Positions 19,701 through 32,631 of a stretch of DNA of 64,000 nucleotides are shown here, in pieces. Source of the DNA: Glandiceps talaboti. Lineage: Eukaryota; Hemichordata; Enteropneusta; Spengelidae. The stretch's first letter is position 1. Every line of letters begins with the position of its first letter. The notes under the pieces were generated by a model. It was not told where the DNA came from. It was given only the letters and a program-made list of their open reading frames with translations, and did not search any database. Made by a program: the position numbers and the translations under genes. The DNA lies in NCBI RefSeq assembly GCF_964340395.1, contig NC_135555.1, forward strand, positions 2,812,001-2,876,000. Direction: 5' to 3'.

Positions 19701-20753
19701 ATGTTTTGACCATGTTGTACAAAAGAGATTTATGAAAATGGGGATCACTATTACTATCATGATGAGTTTATCTTTCACAAGCATGCCTACCTTTATTTTG
19801 TTGTTGCCTTGACAACCTACTTCTAACCACAGACTCAGATACTTGCACTCCTCCTAAGACTTCAAAGACAGCTCTTAGTACATGACTGGCATACACATCA
19901 CATAGGACCTCAGATATGTTATCTTTTAGAATGTCACACAGCTGTAAAAGTAAATCATCAAATGATGGAAGGTCTTCCACTTGTTCCTCTGAGTTTTCTT
20001 CATCACTCAATATTGGTATCCTAGCAACAATAGTCTGTAGCACATATGCAGCAAATCGATCAAAACAGACTTTTTTGAAATTGCTGGAAAGTCCTCTCAG
20101 AAATTTTTGGACTTGTTTCTGTTTCCCATTCCTTATTAAGTTTTCCAGGATCCTACTAACAGTTTGGTTCTGTGACAACTTTACTTCTTCCTTTTCTGTC
20201 TGTGCAAATACATTTTGAATGAACAGTTCTGTAGAAAAAAAGGAAAAAGATGGGAAAATATTAATCTATATTATCACCTCCCACTGCACAGTGTGTGCTC
20301 CAATTTAAGATCGATTAAGCCAGTGGTTCTTGAGACATTGAGACAGACAGACAGACAGACAGACAGACAGGTTCACACACACAAACTTGTCGGACACTTG
20401 AGTTACACAAGATGAAATTTATTACAAGAGCCTCTGTAAGGTTTTAGGTCAATTTGGAACTGTTGCCTGTGGTGTTAGGGTTAGTTCTCGAACGGTGTGC
20501 ACCAACTAGTATAAAATCTAGGTGTAATGTTGTCAACAGTTTTTATACCACGTGGTGATTGCATCAACGACACGAGGTTCAACTTCAATTTACCTTTGTC
20601 TTCTTCCGTGTCGAATTCTTCGGCCAAAGTTTCTGACACTCTTTTATAATACCCCATGGTCTCTTCATCTAATCTGCCGGGTATAATGCGGTCGGTATCT
20701 TCATCTAAGCGCATTTTATCACGGGGACCTTTACCTCTCCTGGGCGCAGCCAT
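13757..20753 (-). CDS. NOP9: NOP9 nucleolar Pumilio-repeat protein, about 743 aa, 11 coding exons
   Basis: NOP9 is a nucleolar RNA-binding protein with Puf-like helical repeats needed for 18S rRNA maturation. Exons in transcription order (plus coordinates): 20594-20753, 19791-20228, 19283-19393, 18798-18954, 17997-18186, 17363-17477, 16733-16901, about 15863-16106, 15075-15339, 14657-14784, 13757-14011. Repeats can be seen as FDRFAAYVLQTI, CDVYASHVLRAVF, FTHEVGSHLAEVLLKV, VHPIANYVLQKYI, ACNQSGSHIVEAFF and FGRFVFRNC. The N-terminus is basic (MAAPRRGKGPRDK) and the C-terminus is a Lys-rich tail, both typical of a nucleolar protein. Phases agree at all joins except exon 7 to 8. The best-looking acceptor of exon 8 (exon edge 16123) needs phase 0, while exon 7 ends in phase 2; an AG 17 bases further in (edge 16106) restores the frame and is used here. 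The rest is secure. Confidence 0.92.
14190..14480. repeat. Possible dispersed repeat in NOP9 last intron
   Basis: Contains ccattttggaatccaaaatggccgcc, an inverted motif whose half recurs at 15755 and in loose form at 28830-28880. It looks like a fragment of an interspersed element. The open frames on the minus strand here have no splice support. Confidence 0.3.
17876..17985. mobile_element. Small hairpin MITE, copy 2 (NOP9 intron)
   Basis: Shares gttcagtcagataaatac, gacctaagg, ttgtcactac and the inverted cccttaggtcat with the copy at 9946-10063. The right arm is more eroded. Confidence 0.6.
20340..20370 (+). repeat. (ACAG)n microsatellite in NOP9 intron 1
   Basis: About seven perfect acag units in the intron between the first two NOP9 exons. 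Confidence 0.9.
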
Positions 20754-21543
20754 ATTGTATGAGATTTACCATCGCTAGTGACGTAGAGGGCGCTCAAAAG
20801 TACAAGACAGCCGATGTGACGTCATTATTGTTGCTGGGACTCGAGCAGCTGCAAGGTGAGGAATGTAGGTCGGTCGTATCGACATCTGTATCATTGTGTT
20901 TTTGAATGTTGAAAAAGTATATAATATGATGATCCTTTGTAGACATAGCTAAAGTTAGCTAATCTGAACATGCAAGTTGAGTTTATAAAGGTGCACACTC
21001 ATATATATACAATCATATGCTGCAATGCATAGCCTGGAGTATAAGATTTACATGTATAAATTGCCTCAGAAAATATGTAAAATTCACTGACACATGGTCA
21101 TGCATGTTTGTTGAAAGCTAAGTGAATAATAGTATTTCAACCATGATATGCTTGGTTGTTATGGAAATGTGTTACCATGGTAACATGTCATACAGAGGGA
21201 AGATGGTTGCAGAAATATGAATAAATATTTTGGCACAATTTTTAGTGTCCTATTTTATTTTCGTTAAGGAACAATTATACTTTTTCTCACTTAACAAATT
21301 GAAGTGTGAAATAGTTTGAAAAATGTTGTTTTGTGTTTTATGGTTTACCTTTGATATGGCTTCTATGTTTTATCTTGTTTTACTGTGTTTGTACTATTGT
21401 ACGTCTGTTTTCATGTCTGCTTGTGGCAGGCATTTAATGGATGCAATAAACTATTATCTTATCATCATATCTTATTTTAACTTTTGGCCCTTGAATGTAC
21501 AGAGGTTAGTCTAAACTAGATTGAGTTATAACCCATCACAACA
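20754..21543. promoter_or_regulatory. Bidirectional promoter region of NOP9 (-) and CTH (+) with CTH 5' noncoding exon
   Basis: The two start codons are 790 bp apart and divergent. A plausible CTH noncoding exon ends at 20855 (gcaag|gtgag) and joins an acceptor at 21501-21502 (tgtacag|agg), putting the CTH start codon 41 bases into the second exon. No clear TATA box. Confidence 0.5.
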
Positions 21544-24500
21544 ATGGCCACGTCCAACAACACAGACACCAAAAAGTCACCAGGTATGGAAACTCTGGTA
21601 CAACATGCAGGCCAAGGTTCAGAAGTGTGGTGCACAGATTCTGCTGTAGTACCTCCAATTGTAACAGCCACAACTTTTAAAATACCAGTGATTGGTGTGA
21701 GAGGGGTGAGTGGTACTGATGATTTACTCTACTTTCTGATCTAGTAACTTTGCATTGATTTGTATGTATTCTTAGCTTATATCATACCTGTACAGTTGAA
21801 GGACTAACACAACTACAAAATGTACTACTATTTTCACTATCCTAGCTTTTTTTATATATTTCCATCTCCGATGAAGAAAATGAATTCTTATTAATTAATT
21901 GAAATTGAATGTCAGTCCCTCTTAGACAAGCAAAAATTAAAAAAATTAAAATGTCAGTGAAGATGGCAGAAATATTTTAGTAGCACGTAAATCCTCGAAG
22001 TCTACAGATAGGATAATATATTCTTGGTCTGTTGATTCAGCAGAGGAGATGAATCATATTCCAAGTTCAACATGAGTGGATTAGAATGGACTGTGTTCTA
22101 CAGAGGCTACCAATGTCAATCGACACCACCAAATTCAATATTATCAGATAATATTAATTATGATAAAGTTGCCTGTTTAGGAATCTGGTTTTGAAGTGAC
22201 TATGTAGCTTTATGACTCTTACTTTATAGAATGGAGTCAAGTATCAATTTACATTCTACTAAATTATATTAAATACATTTAAAATAATTAATTTATTCAT
22301 TCATTCTTTCACTCGTTCATTCATTCATCCATTCGTTCGTTCGTTCATTCATTCATTCATTCATTCATTCAGTTCTTTTATCTAAAAAAACATACAACCA
22401 TATTGTCATTCAAATTAATACATTTGTTGTCTGTGCAGTGATGTTTTGTTTACATACAGCTAGGTTCAGACTAGATGAAACATGAAACTGACGTTAGAGA
22501 ATAAATTATGTCAAAGTTCAAAGGTGAAAGAAAGCAGATGATTAAGAATCAAAATGAGAATAAAAGTGTTTTTCTTTTCACTTGTTCAAGAAATGAATTT
22601 GCGATCTGTTCATGTGCCAGATGTTGAAATGCTGACTCACATACAACAGACAAACGTTCTTTGTGTTTTGTTGCCTGATCTATGAAGTGCTGTAACCTTT
22701 GACCTGACCATTGACCCAATCAGGCTATATCATGGAAAATCTCTGACATATACATACTTCATTATCCTACAATATCAATATTATTGACAGGAGAGTGTTA
22801 TACTTTGTCAGCCAACCTAGATGGCCGACGTAGACAGATGGTACATAACTGTCTGCAAAGTTAATATTCAGAAATACTGGTACATGAATAGTAAAGTAAC
22901 AGAAAATCTAAATATAGATGAAAATTAATATGAATGTCTCAGTATTTAAATAGCTACATGTTACATTTGTGACAGATATGTTATCCTAAACATATATTTT
23001 CTACAAAGCTGACTATGTTTATGTCCAATGTTGAAACATATATATCGCTATATCTACAGGACTATGTTTATGCCCGCTGGGGTAATCCAACCAGGAATTC
23101 GTTTGAAACTTGTATTGCAGCATTGATCATTTGTGACAGATATGTTATCCTAAACATATATTTTCTACAAAGCTGACTATGTTTATGTCCAATGTTGAAA
23201 CATATATATCGCTATATCTACAGGACTATGTTTATGCCCGCTGGGGTAATCCAACCAGGAATTCGTTTGAAACTTGTATTGCAGCATTGGAAGGAGCAAA
23301 ACATGGTGAGTCTTTTTGTTATGTGTATCACAATTGCAGTGTTCTTCATTTACTTTTTAGTAATATAAATGTCCAACTTATGTGATTTGGGGTGGGGGAT
23401 GTGAAACAAGGGTGGGGGCACAGTGGGGATGTGGAGCTGGTCAATTTTGAATTTCATGTTGTGTCTTGAAGAAAGGAAGTTAAGATAGCCTGGACAAAGT
23501 TCTTGTCAGTGTTATTAAAACATGATGTCAACCTGAAGTTACTTGTTGTGGGGACTTACCGGTAGTATTTTACAATATTTTATCAGTTGATCTGTGAGTT
23601 TCCCTCCAAAGTTATGGTACAAGGTAGATACATGTATGTACATTTTACCTGATTCCACCATCCCTGTACTCCCACAACCACCACCCCACACACACCACAT
23701 CAATGTTTCAAATCTTAGCAAAAACTCATAAAACTGGTATGATTGATCATTATAGGTATATCATTTTCATCTGGTGTGACAACTCTGTACTGTGTGACCA
23801 ATCTACTGAAGGCAGGAGATCACATCATTAGTGGCAATGAGATCTATGGAGGCTGTATTGACCAGATGAGAGAGATCACTTGTAATATGGACATTGAGAC
23901 AACATTTGTAGATTCTAGGGAACCTAAGAATGTTGCCAATGCTATAAAACCTAATACAAAGGTGAGCATTATACTGTAATGTGTTTAATTCAGTGTTTTG
24001 AACAGTTTGGACTTAACATCCAAGTCTTTGTTAAACCTCATGAATTCACAAGGCATCCTTTCCTTTGATTTAATGCAAAGAAATGGCAAGGTCCTAAAAA
24101 TTCAACCACAGGTATGAGGTAGCAACCAGGACAGTTTGATGTAAATACCACAGAATATATCCAGAAACTGTCAAGATTTAGGATATGTACAGTTGTATGA
24201 AAACCGTCAAGGTACTTCCGACTTCCAACTTCCAACTTCCAAATTCCATACAGTTGGGATTTTGAATTCTAAAGTTAACTTATTCACAGACTGTGTGGAA
24301 GAGGATCATTTCTAGTAAATAAATATTAGGAATTTCTGCTGATATCATCAATTTGAAAGATATTATATGATATAATTTTTGATATTTTCATTCTTCATAG
24401 ATGGTATGGATAGAAACACCAACCAATCCAGGACTGCGTCTCTCAGACATCAAGGCAATTGCAGACATCGTACACAAACATGAAAACATCTTTCTGTGTG

Positions 24501-27363
24501 TCGACAACACATTTAGTTCTCCTTATTTTCAGGTACAGTGATAGGCTTCAATTCTTTTACAGTACCAAGAACTGGACTCGTTTTTTGACATTCTAGTTTT
24601 AGATTAGATTAGATTAGATTAGAATAGATTAGATTAGATTAGATTAGATTAGATTAGTTTATTTCAAATCACAAAGATTGAAAGAACAGATATTCAAATA
24701 AAACTGGTATAAATTGATGAATTACTTGGATGACCTACAAAGTCAAAGACTTGTTTTATATACATTTTGCCCATTTTAGTTTGTTTGTTCAAGTGAATCA
24801 GATGACTTATCACTGTTCTGTTCTGTTCAAAATGCTACAACTTACAAGTTGCAGCTATAAACGTTTTTATTCAGATGAACACATTCATGTACATAGGAAC
24901 CTTGATTCAACTATCATAATATTCTAATATATAATTGTTGATGTTACCTTCAATGACATTAAAGTTCCTCTACTGACATTGTTAGCAAAGTTGATGGCAC
25001 ATACCAGTTTTCTGGAAACTTGAGTGTACTAAATTATGTCTTCACATTCATGATTTGTTTTATTTCATTTGTTCCTATAGCAACCACTAAAACTTGGAGC
25101 TGATTTGGTGATGTCATCTGTAACTAAGTACATTAATGGTCATTCTGATGTCTTGATGGGTATTGTGTGTACAAACAGAGAGGATTTTAATGGCAGACTG
25201 CGTAGATTTCAACAGTGTAAGTTATTGTATGTACAAACAGAGATGATGTTAATGGCAGACTGCGTAGATTTCAACAGTGTAAGTTATTGTATGTACAAAC
25301 AGAGATGATGTTAATGGCAGACTGCGTAGATTTCAACAGTGTAAGTTATTGTATGTACAAACAGAGATGATGTTAATTGCAGACTGCGTAGATTTCAACA
25401 GTGTAAGTTACTCTGTTTTACAAACAGGAAATTTCAACAAAAGACCGCATAGATTTCACCAGTGTAAGTTACTGTGTGCAAAAACAGAGATGATTTTAAT
25501 GACAGATTGCATAGATTTCAAGTATGTTATCATTTTGGTCTGTATATCCCACATAAAATTCCTGTGTTATTGTGTGCCCAGAGATGGAAATTAGAATTAA
25601 AAGACACTGCCCTCAGTGTCAGTCAAAATATAATCTACATCAAGTTATGAATTTTTTTGAATTTATGTAAATTTGTATATGTTTCTTTCTTCATCAGTAA
25701 TTGGTGCAGTACCATCTCCCTTTGATTGTTACCTTGCCAACCGTGGTGTTAAAACTTTACCAATAAGAATGGAAAAACATCAACAGAATGCAACAGCTGT
25801 TGCTAAAGCCTTAGAGACAAATCCTAGAGTGGAGAAAGTTCTGTATCCAGGTAATGGTCCTCACAAAGTTTGTAAAATTATTGTTTGAAAACTGTGTCAT
25901 TTTTTGCATCATTGTACTTTATGAATGTAAATATTTATGCAGTTATTGTGCACCTAAAAAAGTATGTCCATGTAATACTACAAGAAATTACACCATCATA
26001 GGTGTGCAGTAATTTACCAAATTGTTCTGCTGGACTATGTCCAAATTCTTAGCATTGAGGTAAACAAAATCCTATTATTAAACACCGAAGTATTTTGTAA
26101 AAATGTTCTAGCCAATCCTGACATCTGAAAATTGATGTACACACAATCATGGAAAGATTGAAAACATATTTGTTTTCATTATTTTTTGTCCAGGCTTAGA
26201 GTCCCATCCACAGCATGAACTTGCCAAAAAACAAATGAGTGGATTTAGTGGTATGGTTACCATGTGGATAAAAGGTGGTATGGAAGAAGCAAAGATATTC
26301 TTTAATGAAGTCAAAGTCTTCACCAACGCTGCTAGTCTTGGTGGAACTCACAGCCTTTGTGAACATCCGTAAGAAGTTTTTTCATTACTTCTTAATTTTA
26401 TGTAGTACAAAATTTAGACTTCAAAACTTTCATATGCAAGTAATTTTTATGGTACCAAGACTGATAGAAATTTTTTTTGCGGTTGAAGTTAAAGTTTTCC
26501 ACTAAAGAAGTCCCTATGACAAGTTCCACATTATTTAGTGGTCAAGATACTGTGGTATACAGCAGAGGTAGGACATGAAATGTATACTTGAGGACTTATG
26601 AGTTTGAAATTAAAGTAGACATCACAGTTAGTTCTTTTAAGAAATCCTTGATTGAAAAACAGCAACATGTATTTGGATTCTTATAACAGACAAAAATAAG
26701 ACTTACCATGCCATTTGTCCTTGTGAACCAAATTAATTCAAATAAAATTTATCAGAATGAAAAGGTTTCAACTTTTTTTTTTCTCTTTTTACAATACATC
26801 ACCTTGTGTTATGTTAATTTGTTTGTTGCCAGGGCAACTCTGACCCATGATGGTTTGTCTCCTGAAGAGAGAGCAGATCTTGGTGTGAGTGATAACATGG
26901 TTAGAATGTCTATTGGATTAGAGACTGACACAGACTTGATTGCTGATTTGGAGCAAGCCCTCAAACTTGCCGTAAGTGTGTGAAAAAAATACTCCTCTAA
27001 GACTGAGAGTACACTTTATTGCAAGTAATCAAACAATTTGGCTCAGATTAAGAAATTAGGACTTGATAATTTTGTTACAAATCAAAATTTCTTATCAGAA
27101 AGTCTTTTTTGAAACAGATCCTAAATTTTACTCGTGTCTTGTCAACACTATAGTATACACCTAAATATGCTGAGAAGACATTGTCGGCAAAAATTTTGAA
27201 CTGTTTCCTAAAATATTTTGATTTTAAATTTTCAATTTGTAAGAGCATAAATATTGATTACTGCAGATAAATAATGCATGCAAATAGCAACATACAAAAA
27301 AAAAACTTTGTCTGTAGTGTAACAAGGTGTTGATTCTATTTTTTTCAGATTCCAGAGATTTAA
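21544..27363 (+). CDS. CTH: Cystathionine gamma-lyase, 399 aa, 9 coding exons
   Basis: This PLP enzyme of the cytosolic transsulfuration pathway cleaves cystathionine to cysteine, 2-oxobutyrate and ammonia and can make H2S. Exons: 21544-21705, 23224-23305, 23756-23961, 24401-24532, 25081-25216, 25698-25850, 26194-26368, 26833-26971, 27349-27363; all GT-AG, phases 0,1,0,0,1,1,2,0. The total of 399 residues compares with 405 in human. Catalytic residues fall at a constant offset of -2 from human: Tyr58 and Arg60 in [10 protein letters not shown], Asp185 in CVDNTF, and the PLP lysine Lys210 in [12 protein letters not shown]. Other hallmarks are [17 protein letters not shown] and [16 protein letters not shown]. 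The last exon adds only IPEI; reading through the exon 8 donor would instead end in VSV, so the terminus is slightly uncertain. No canonical AATAAA precedes the MITE at 27501, which itself contains one at about 27780. Confidence 0.96.
22290..22372 (+). repeat. (ATTC)n microsatellite in CTH intron 1
   Basis: Tandem attc with occasional gttc units. Confidence 0.9.
22964..23289 (+). repeat. 164-bp tandem duplication spanning the CTH exon 2 acceptor
   Basis: Copies at 22964-23125 and 23128-23289 are essentially identical. Each holds the intron end, the acceptor (tatctacag) and the first 66 bases of exon 2. Only the downstream copy continues into the rest of exon 2 and a donor. The upstream copy (exon-like part 23060-23125) has no donor and should be skipped. 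The near-identity means a very young duplication or an assembly artefact. Confidence 0.95.
24596..24660 (+). repeat. (ATTAG)n microsatellite in CTH intron 4
   Basis: About 12 attag units followed by tttatttcaaatcacaaag, which looks like the tail of a retroposon copy. Confidence 0.85.
25166..25530 (+). repeat. About 62-bp minisatellite made from CTH exon 5 end and its splice donor
   Basis: The first unit is the real 3' end of exon 5 (gcgtagatttcaacag t|gtaagtta). It is followed by about five further units, three of them near-perfect and the last two diverged, each repeating tacaaacagagatgatg, gcagactgcgtagatttcaa and the donor gtaagtta. The intron therefore starts with a ladder of decoy exon ends and donors. 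Confidence 0.95.
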
Positions 27364-27500
27364 GTTCTTGGGTGATACTGTCCTCTAGTGGCCACCAAGA
27401 GAAATGAATCAGAAAACATTGAAGAGGTACTATCAAATCATGATAATCATACTGCCAAGGATGTTTTTTAAGTTCTATCAACTATATACATTTTATAAAA

Positions 27501-27812
27501 TGGCTATGTGGATAAGGATTTGGTATACATTTTGAAGTTTTAATTTATAAAATAATTTTATCATGGCTTCCTACTTGGTAAATCAATGAGAAACAACATT
27601 GACCAAGTCTGTGTTTGTAACTAAATACATTGCAAAAAGCTAGCATGTGTAAAAAGTTTACACATTTATAAATCTTTTGCAATGTATTGAGTTACAAACA
27701 CTGACTTTGTTTATATTGTTTCACATTGATTTTTCAGGTAGGCAGCCGTGATGAAATTGTTTTATAAATTCAAAATCCAAAATAAATCCCCAATCCTCAT
27801 CAATATGGCCAC
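27501..27812. mobile_element. Palindromic MITE, copy 2 (3' of CTH)
   Basis: Same family as 8476-8812: ends tggctatgtggataagg and, inverted, gtggccatattgatgagg; inner blocks catggcttcctacttgg, tgtgtttgtaactaaatac and the inverted gcaatgtattgagttacaaa. It starts about 140 bp after the CTH stop and contains AATAAA near 27780, so it may provide the CTH poly(A) signal. Confidence 0.85.
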
Positions 27813-29341
27813 TCGTATGAAAAAGGTCATCATAATGTTTATATTTCTATGTATGATCTTGATTTGCAATCGTGGTGAACATCTTAATTATGTTAATCTT
27901 CCCCAAAATAAAATGATGCTGAAAATACAATTCAATCTAGATTTTGTGTGTATGCATATGTATGCTCTCGATAAGAGTGAACAAACCCCCTCCCCCATAA
28001 TAAATTATGTCTTGATTTGAGCATAGTGTATCTACACTCCTCCTTCTAACCTGTCCCAACTAGATGTAAATTGCATCATCTGCCTCAGCGCTTTAAGAAT
28101 TGCTGTGTAGTTTACTATACAAATCACAGTCAAGCTACTGAACTGGTCTGATGAAGTGGACAGAGGACTGTGAAGTTAACAGTCCTTGGGAAGATCACCA
28201 ACTATTGATGGAAAGTGGAACGGCAGCAATTATTTTCAGATTTTCAAAAAAAACCACACAATATGTAAACACTAAATCCACAATAACAAAAATGCATAAT
28301 GCAAAATATGATGAATGTGTAATGGTGGTTTGAAATTGATTTCCCTGCCTAAAAAAGTTCAACAATTAACCAAAAGAATGTTGTCAACTTTCAATCAGAA
28401 GGAGAAGCTCAAAATATAAAACGCGATGGTCTATTTCTGTATGATGGACTTGTAATGGTGGCCTCTAATTTTGCTTGGGACATTTAGTGGCATGGTCTGA
28501 GGCTGAGGGTCATTTTATGCAACTTGACACACAGAGTTTCAATTGAGTGTGTTCTAGCTAAAGCTAAAGCACTATTCATAGATTGATTACATGTAATTGA
28601 AATGATAAAGTGGACCATGACATGTGAATATCACGTGCAGTCGATGCTACACATTCATCTTCATGTCTAGTGTGTGCTTTCAATTGAATGATGAAAGCCA
28701 TTACAGTAGACTGCACCTCCAGGACAAAATCCTTCAATTCGCTCAAAACATTGCCATGTGAAAATTTGTTCCTGGTCCTTTTGAAATGATAAAAGAAATT
28801 TGAAAAATCACTGCCTTGTTTTCAAGGAAATCAGCCATCTTATATTTTCTCCACAGTATTCAGAGGCCATATTGGATATGAATATGCAAATACTGAGTTT
28901 GAATGTTACTGTTGCGCATGCGTGAATAAAACTATTTGCATAATTTGCATAATATCATAATGACATCATGCTGGATATTTAACAATAGCTCATCTATAAA
29001 CACACCGTATTTACACTAAATGACATTTAAAACCAATATAATAAAATATTTATAACATTTTGACCTCTATTTTCAACAAATTGTTTGATGATGCCCAATT
29101 TTTTTTATTGATTGTAACTGAGCATAGGATGCAGTTTTCTTGAACAAAGTAAAAGCAAAATTTTAATAACAGTTTTTTGCGAAGTACATTTTCTGCTAAC
29201 ACAAAATCGTGCTGGCTACAATCAACATTTACAATTTTACCAAATGTGGTTTGTTTGTATAAAGCTGTTTTTGTCTACCATAACATCAACATAGCAATTG
29301 CTTCACTCTTATTTGGAAATCTGCAACCTAGACTACAGATT

Positions 29342-29342
<1 letters not shown>

Positions 29343-29402
<60 letters not shown>

Positions 29403-29421
29403 ACACACACACATACACACA

Positions 29422-29474
<53 letters not shown>
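29343..29474 (+). repeat. (CA)n microsatellite
   Basis: About 130 bp of acac with scattered t. The open frames here on both strands (poly Thr-His, poly Cys-Val) are artefacts. Confidence 0.97.
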
Positions 29475-30790
29475 GCACACATACCCACAACCAAAAATGA
29501 AGAGTTGATTGTGCACAATCTTCCTACTTTACACGAATACAATAATAACACATGTTCTCTATTGTGATCACTGTAGCATTTCGAAATATCGCCGGAAATA
29601 GAATTCAGGTAATTAGGCCTGAACGTAAAACGAGAGGGAGTTATATTGTGACTATGTAAAATCTTCTTTCATTGCTTTCACGGAAAACACATGTGCGTGT
29701 TAGCAGTATATTGGATATTCAAATTGAATCAATGCTACCTAGATTTGTATTGAGATAACAGCATGTGAAGCCTCACACCATGAACCATCATACACATCCT
29801 GTTACATTACTGAAGTAGAAATTAGAATGAAACTGTCCACCTGCCTATCCACCTATAAATATTATTTGAACAGGATGTCCGGCGAGGGATTAATAATTCC
29901 AGTTTTCTCAGCTAGCTCATTGGGCTTTGTTACTTGGTTACTAATCCATCAGTTTTACATATTTGATTGTCGTAAATAATCACTAAGGTATCCAACTAGC
30001 TAATATGTACGATTTTTTTTTGCTTAAATTCGCAAACTAAATTTCTTGTGAACATTTTGCATAAGGAATGTGAACGGAGTTGAAATGTTGTCCACTGTTA
30101 CATACATACTGAATCGTCTACATCTCAGACCACTAATGAAATATTTTTAATGGTCTGAGTCTACATGGGTGTAGCTAGGGCCTACTGTGCCTGTCACTAT
30201 GATCTCAACCATGTCGTTATCCTACGTGGTAATTTTCCATATCTACATGTATATCCTCGGGTCTACACGTACCCGACCTCAAACATGTATGACGGTCGCC
30301 GTTGACAGCCGGTTCATCGGGACTATAGATCGATATCGATTTCCTCATATTGATTCGATTTTTTTAAACACGACGGAAATGACGAACATTTTTTTTCGTA
30401 CAAGAATTAAACCTTCCATATGTCGTACAACATAAACACACCCTTGGGGGAAATGTATAGGTCACATAACGATCATTTTGGGAATTCATCACTGGGTATT
30501 TTCATAATTTTTTTTAACAAAGCAGGATGTAAATTAAATATGTACACAACAAAGATGCTCAAGGGTCTGTTTTGTTAGTTGATAATAGGACTTATATTTA
30601 GACGATAGAAAAGTTCATTTAAAATCTAGGTTGCCTTTAGTTTATTCTATCATAACATTTACTTGTAGGGTACGTTCCTGCTGGAATGAAGATGACACAT
30701 GCCGAACGGTTTAGTTTTACTATAAATAACTATTCAACGTGTTTAGTCAAGTATTTTAAACTGTTCTTTTCAATATCGACTGATTCCCAT

Positions 30791-30818
30791 CTCAGACCAC
30801 TATTTTTAGTGGTCTGAG
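30791..30818. repeat. Perfect 12-bp-stem hairpin
   Basis: Arms ctcagaccacta and tagtggtctgag around a tttt loop. A weaker relative with the same ctcagacca/tggtctgag arms lies at 30124-30159. Confidence 0.85.
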
Positions 30819-31733
30819 TTCACATACACCACCCCATGGTCCCGTGGCACGCCTCGAAAACCTAACCAAGAACTAGGGCCGCTCACAAAACTTTGTATCT
30901 GACTCAGACCGCCAAACATTAGTTGTCTAAGTTTCTGATCTGAGCAGAACGTTACACATTTTTACTATAGACGTTTCTCTAAGTGAACCGATAGTGATCG
31001 AACGTGACGTATCGGGTTTGTCAAGGCAAAAAGGCACGTCATTCGGACATGCGTAGCAGGCGACCTCTGATCTTTAAGTTCGGGGTTTTCAGCGCCAAAC
31101 CTATTCACATATTTTCTATACTAATCACTTAGTACCCTACAATACACATATTTTATGTAAAACGAGAAACAAAATCGTTGTATTAACACAACACGATTAA
31201 AACTATGCGATTTTACAAGGTGTCATGTTGACACCTGGGTTACGTATACCATGGCTCTATTATAATAGATCCATGCGTTTACATACTTGTATTTTATATT
31301 AAAAGTCATTCGCACTGCTGCCTGTAAACATGGCCGAAAAAGGCATTATAAATTGAACACGCTATACTAAAAGTATGTATCCAAGTATCAGGGCTATGTT
31401 CATACGTAATGTAGCAACCACTGGTAGCAACAGACAATGAAGGACACTTTCCTTGTCTGTGATGGAACTTACAATTACACTGTGAGTATATTTGCTGTCG
31501 GCTACGAGTATACGTCAAATTTGTCATGTCACGCACATCATCAATCTGGCTTGATTTCCTTTATACAGCTTTAGTTCTTTCGTATATTGTCATTTGTTTT
31601 TTACTTTGTCGTTCTGAGAGTTGATCACGTCAATCTACTGGTGTGTCTGGTACAGGAAGAGGCGATCGACCCAAAACAAGAAACAAATAAAACAGAACAG
31701 AACAGAACAGGACAGGACAGAAAAGGAAAGGAA

Positions 31734-31795
31734 AGGAAAGGACAGCATGCAACACAACACAACACAACACAACACAACACAACACAACACAACAA
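31734..31795 (+). repeat. (ACAAC)n microsatellite preceded by GGAAA/ACAGA runs
   Basis: aacac units at about 31748-31792, with aggaa and cagaa runs just to the left (31690-31740). Confidence 0.9.
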
Positions 31796-32631
31796 GCAAA
31801 ACAAAAACAGACGACAATCCAGGACCTACTAAAAATGAATCGAAGGTATGAGAATTGAAATCCAGCCGCATTCCCACATCAAATGTTAATCAAATTTGCA
31901 CTGTCTTCATACAATATGATTTGTCGTTTTATGAACGCAGGCTGTTTCTTATCAGATGGACAGGTATGTGTTTGCACAAAGACATCATTTTGTATCATCA
32001 TTTGGCAATACCTTCTGTAAACCCTGTCAATCATACTGTGTCTAGTTTCAGTGGACTCGAGGACGACATTTTTCTAAGGCAGAAACGAAACATGTGCGTA
32101 AACCGTCTGTATAACGTGTGGATTCTACTCTGCCTCACTGCAGTATTGCTCAATCAATCTAATTCACAAACTGAGCTCTATTTTCTATTTTTGTTATGTA
32201 TTCCGTGCTTTAATCATTTAGAGAGGTTTAATACGTAATATTATTTGAAGTCTCGCCATGTCACAATGTTTTCAATTTCGTCTTCCCCTTTGTACGTATT
32301 CAAGGAGTGTGGTTTTTAAATGGGATTTTAATAAACTCTACTTTTAAATTTAACTAGATTGGTGTTCCTGTAGAAGTGTTTGTATATATTTCCATTAATA
32401 CCAAAATTTGCAGCAAAATACTCGCTTTTACTATTCTGTTTCAAACGTACGTAAATACAGGACAGTTTAGTAAAAAGTGTACATTGACAGCAATAACATG
32501 TATGTGTTGGTGGAAGGGTGGATTGGAAACTAAAACCTGCAGCAATCATAGCTCTATGATATTATTCTCTTATATGTTGGGAAGGTCTGATCGTACCAAA
32601 TGATATCTTACAGCTCGGATTTGTTTTAATA

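Noticed and set aside
23060-23125. Extra CTH exon
   Set aside because: Exact copy of the start of exon 2 without a donor; part of a tandem duplication.
29177-29567. Several CA/GT-repeat frames on both strands
   Set aside because: Dinucleotide repeats are open in all frames; there is no splice or domain support.
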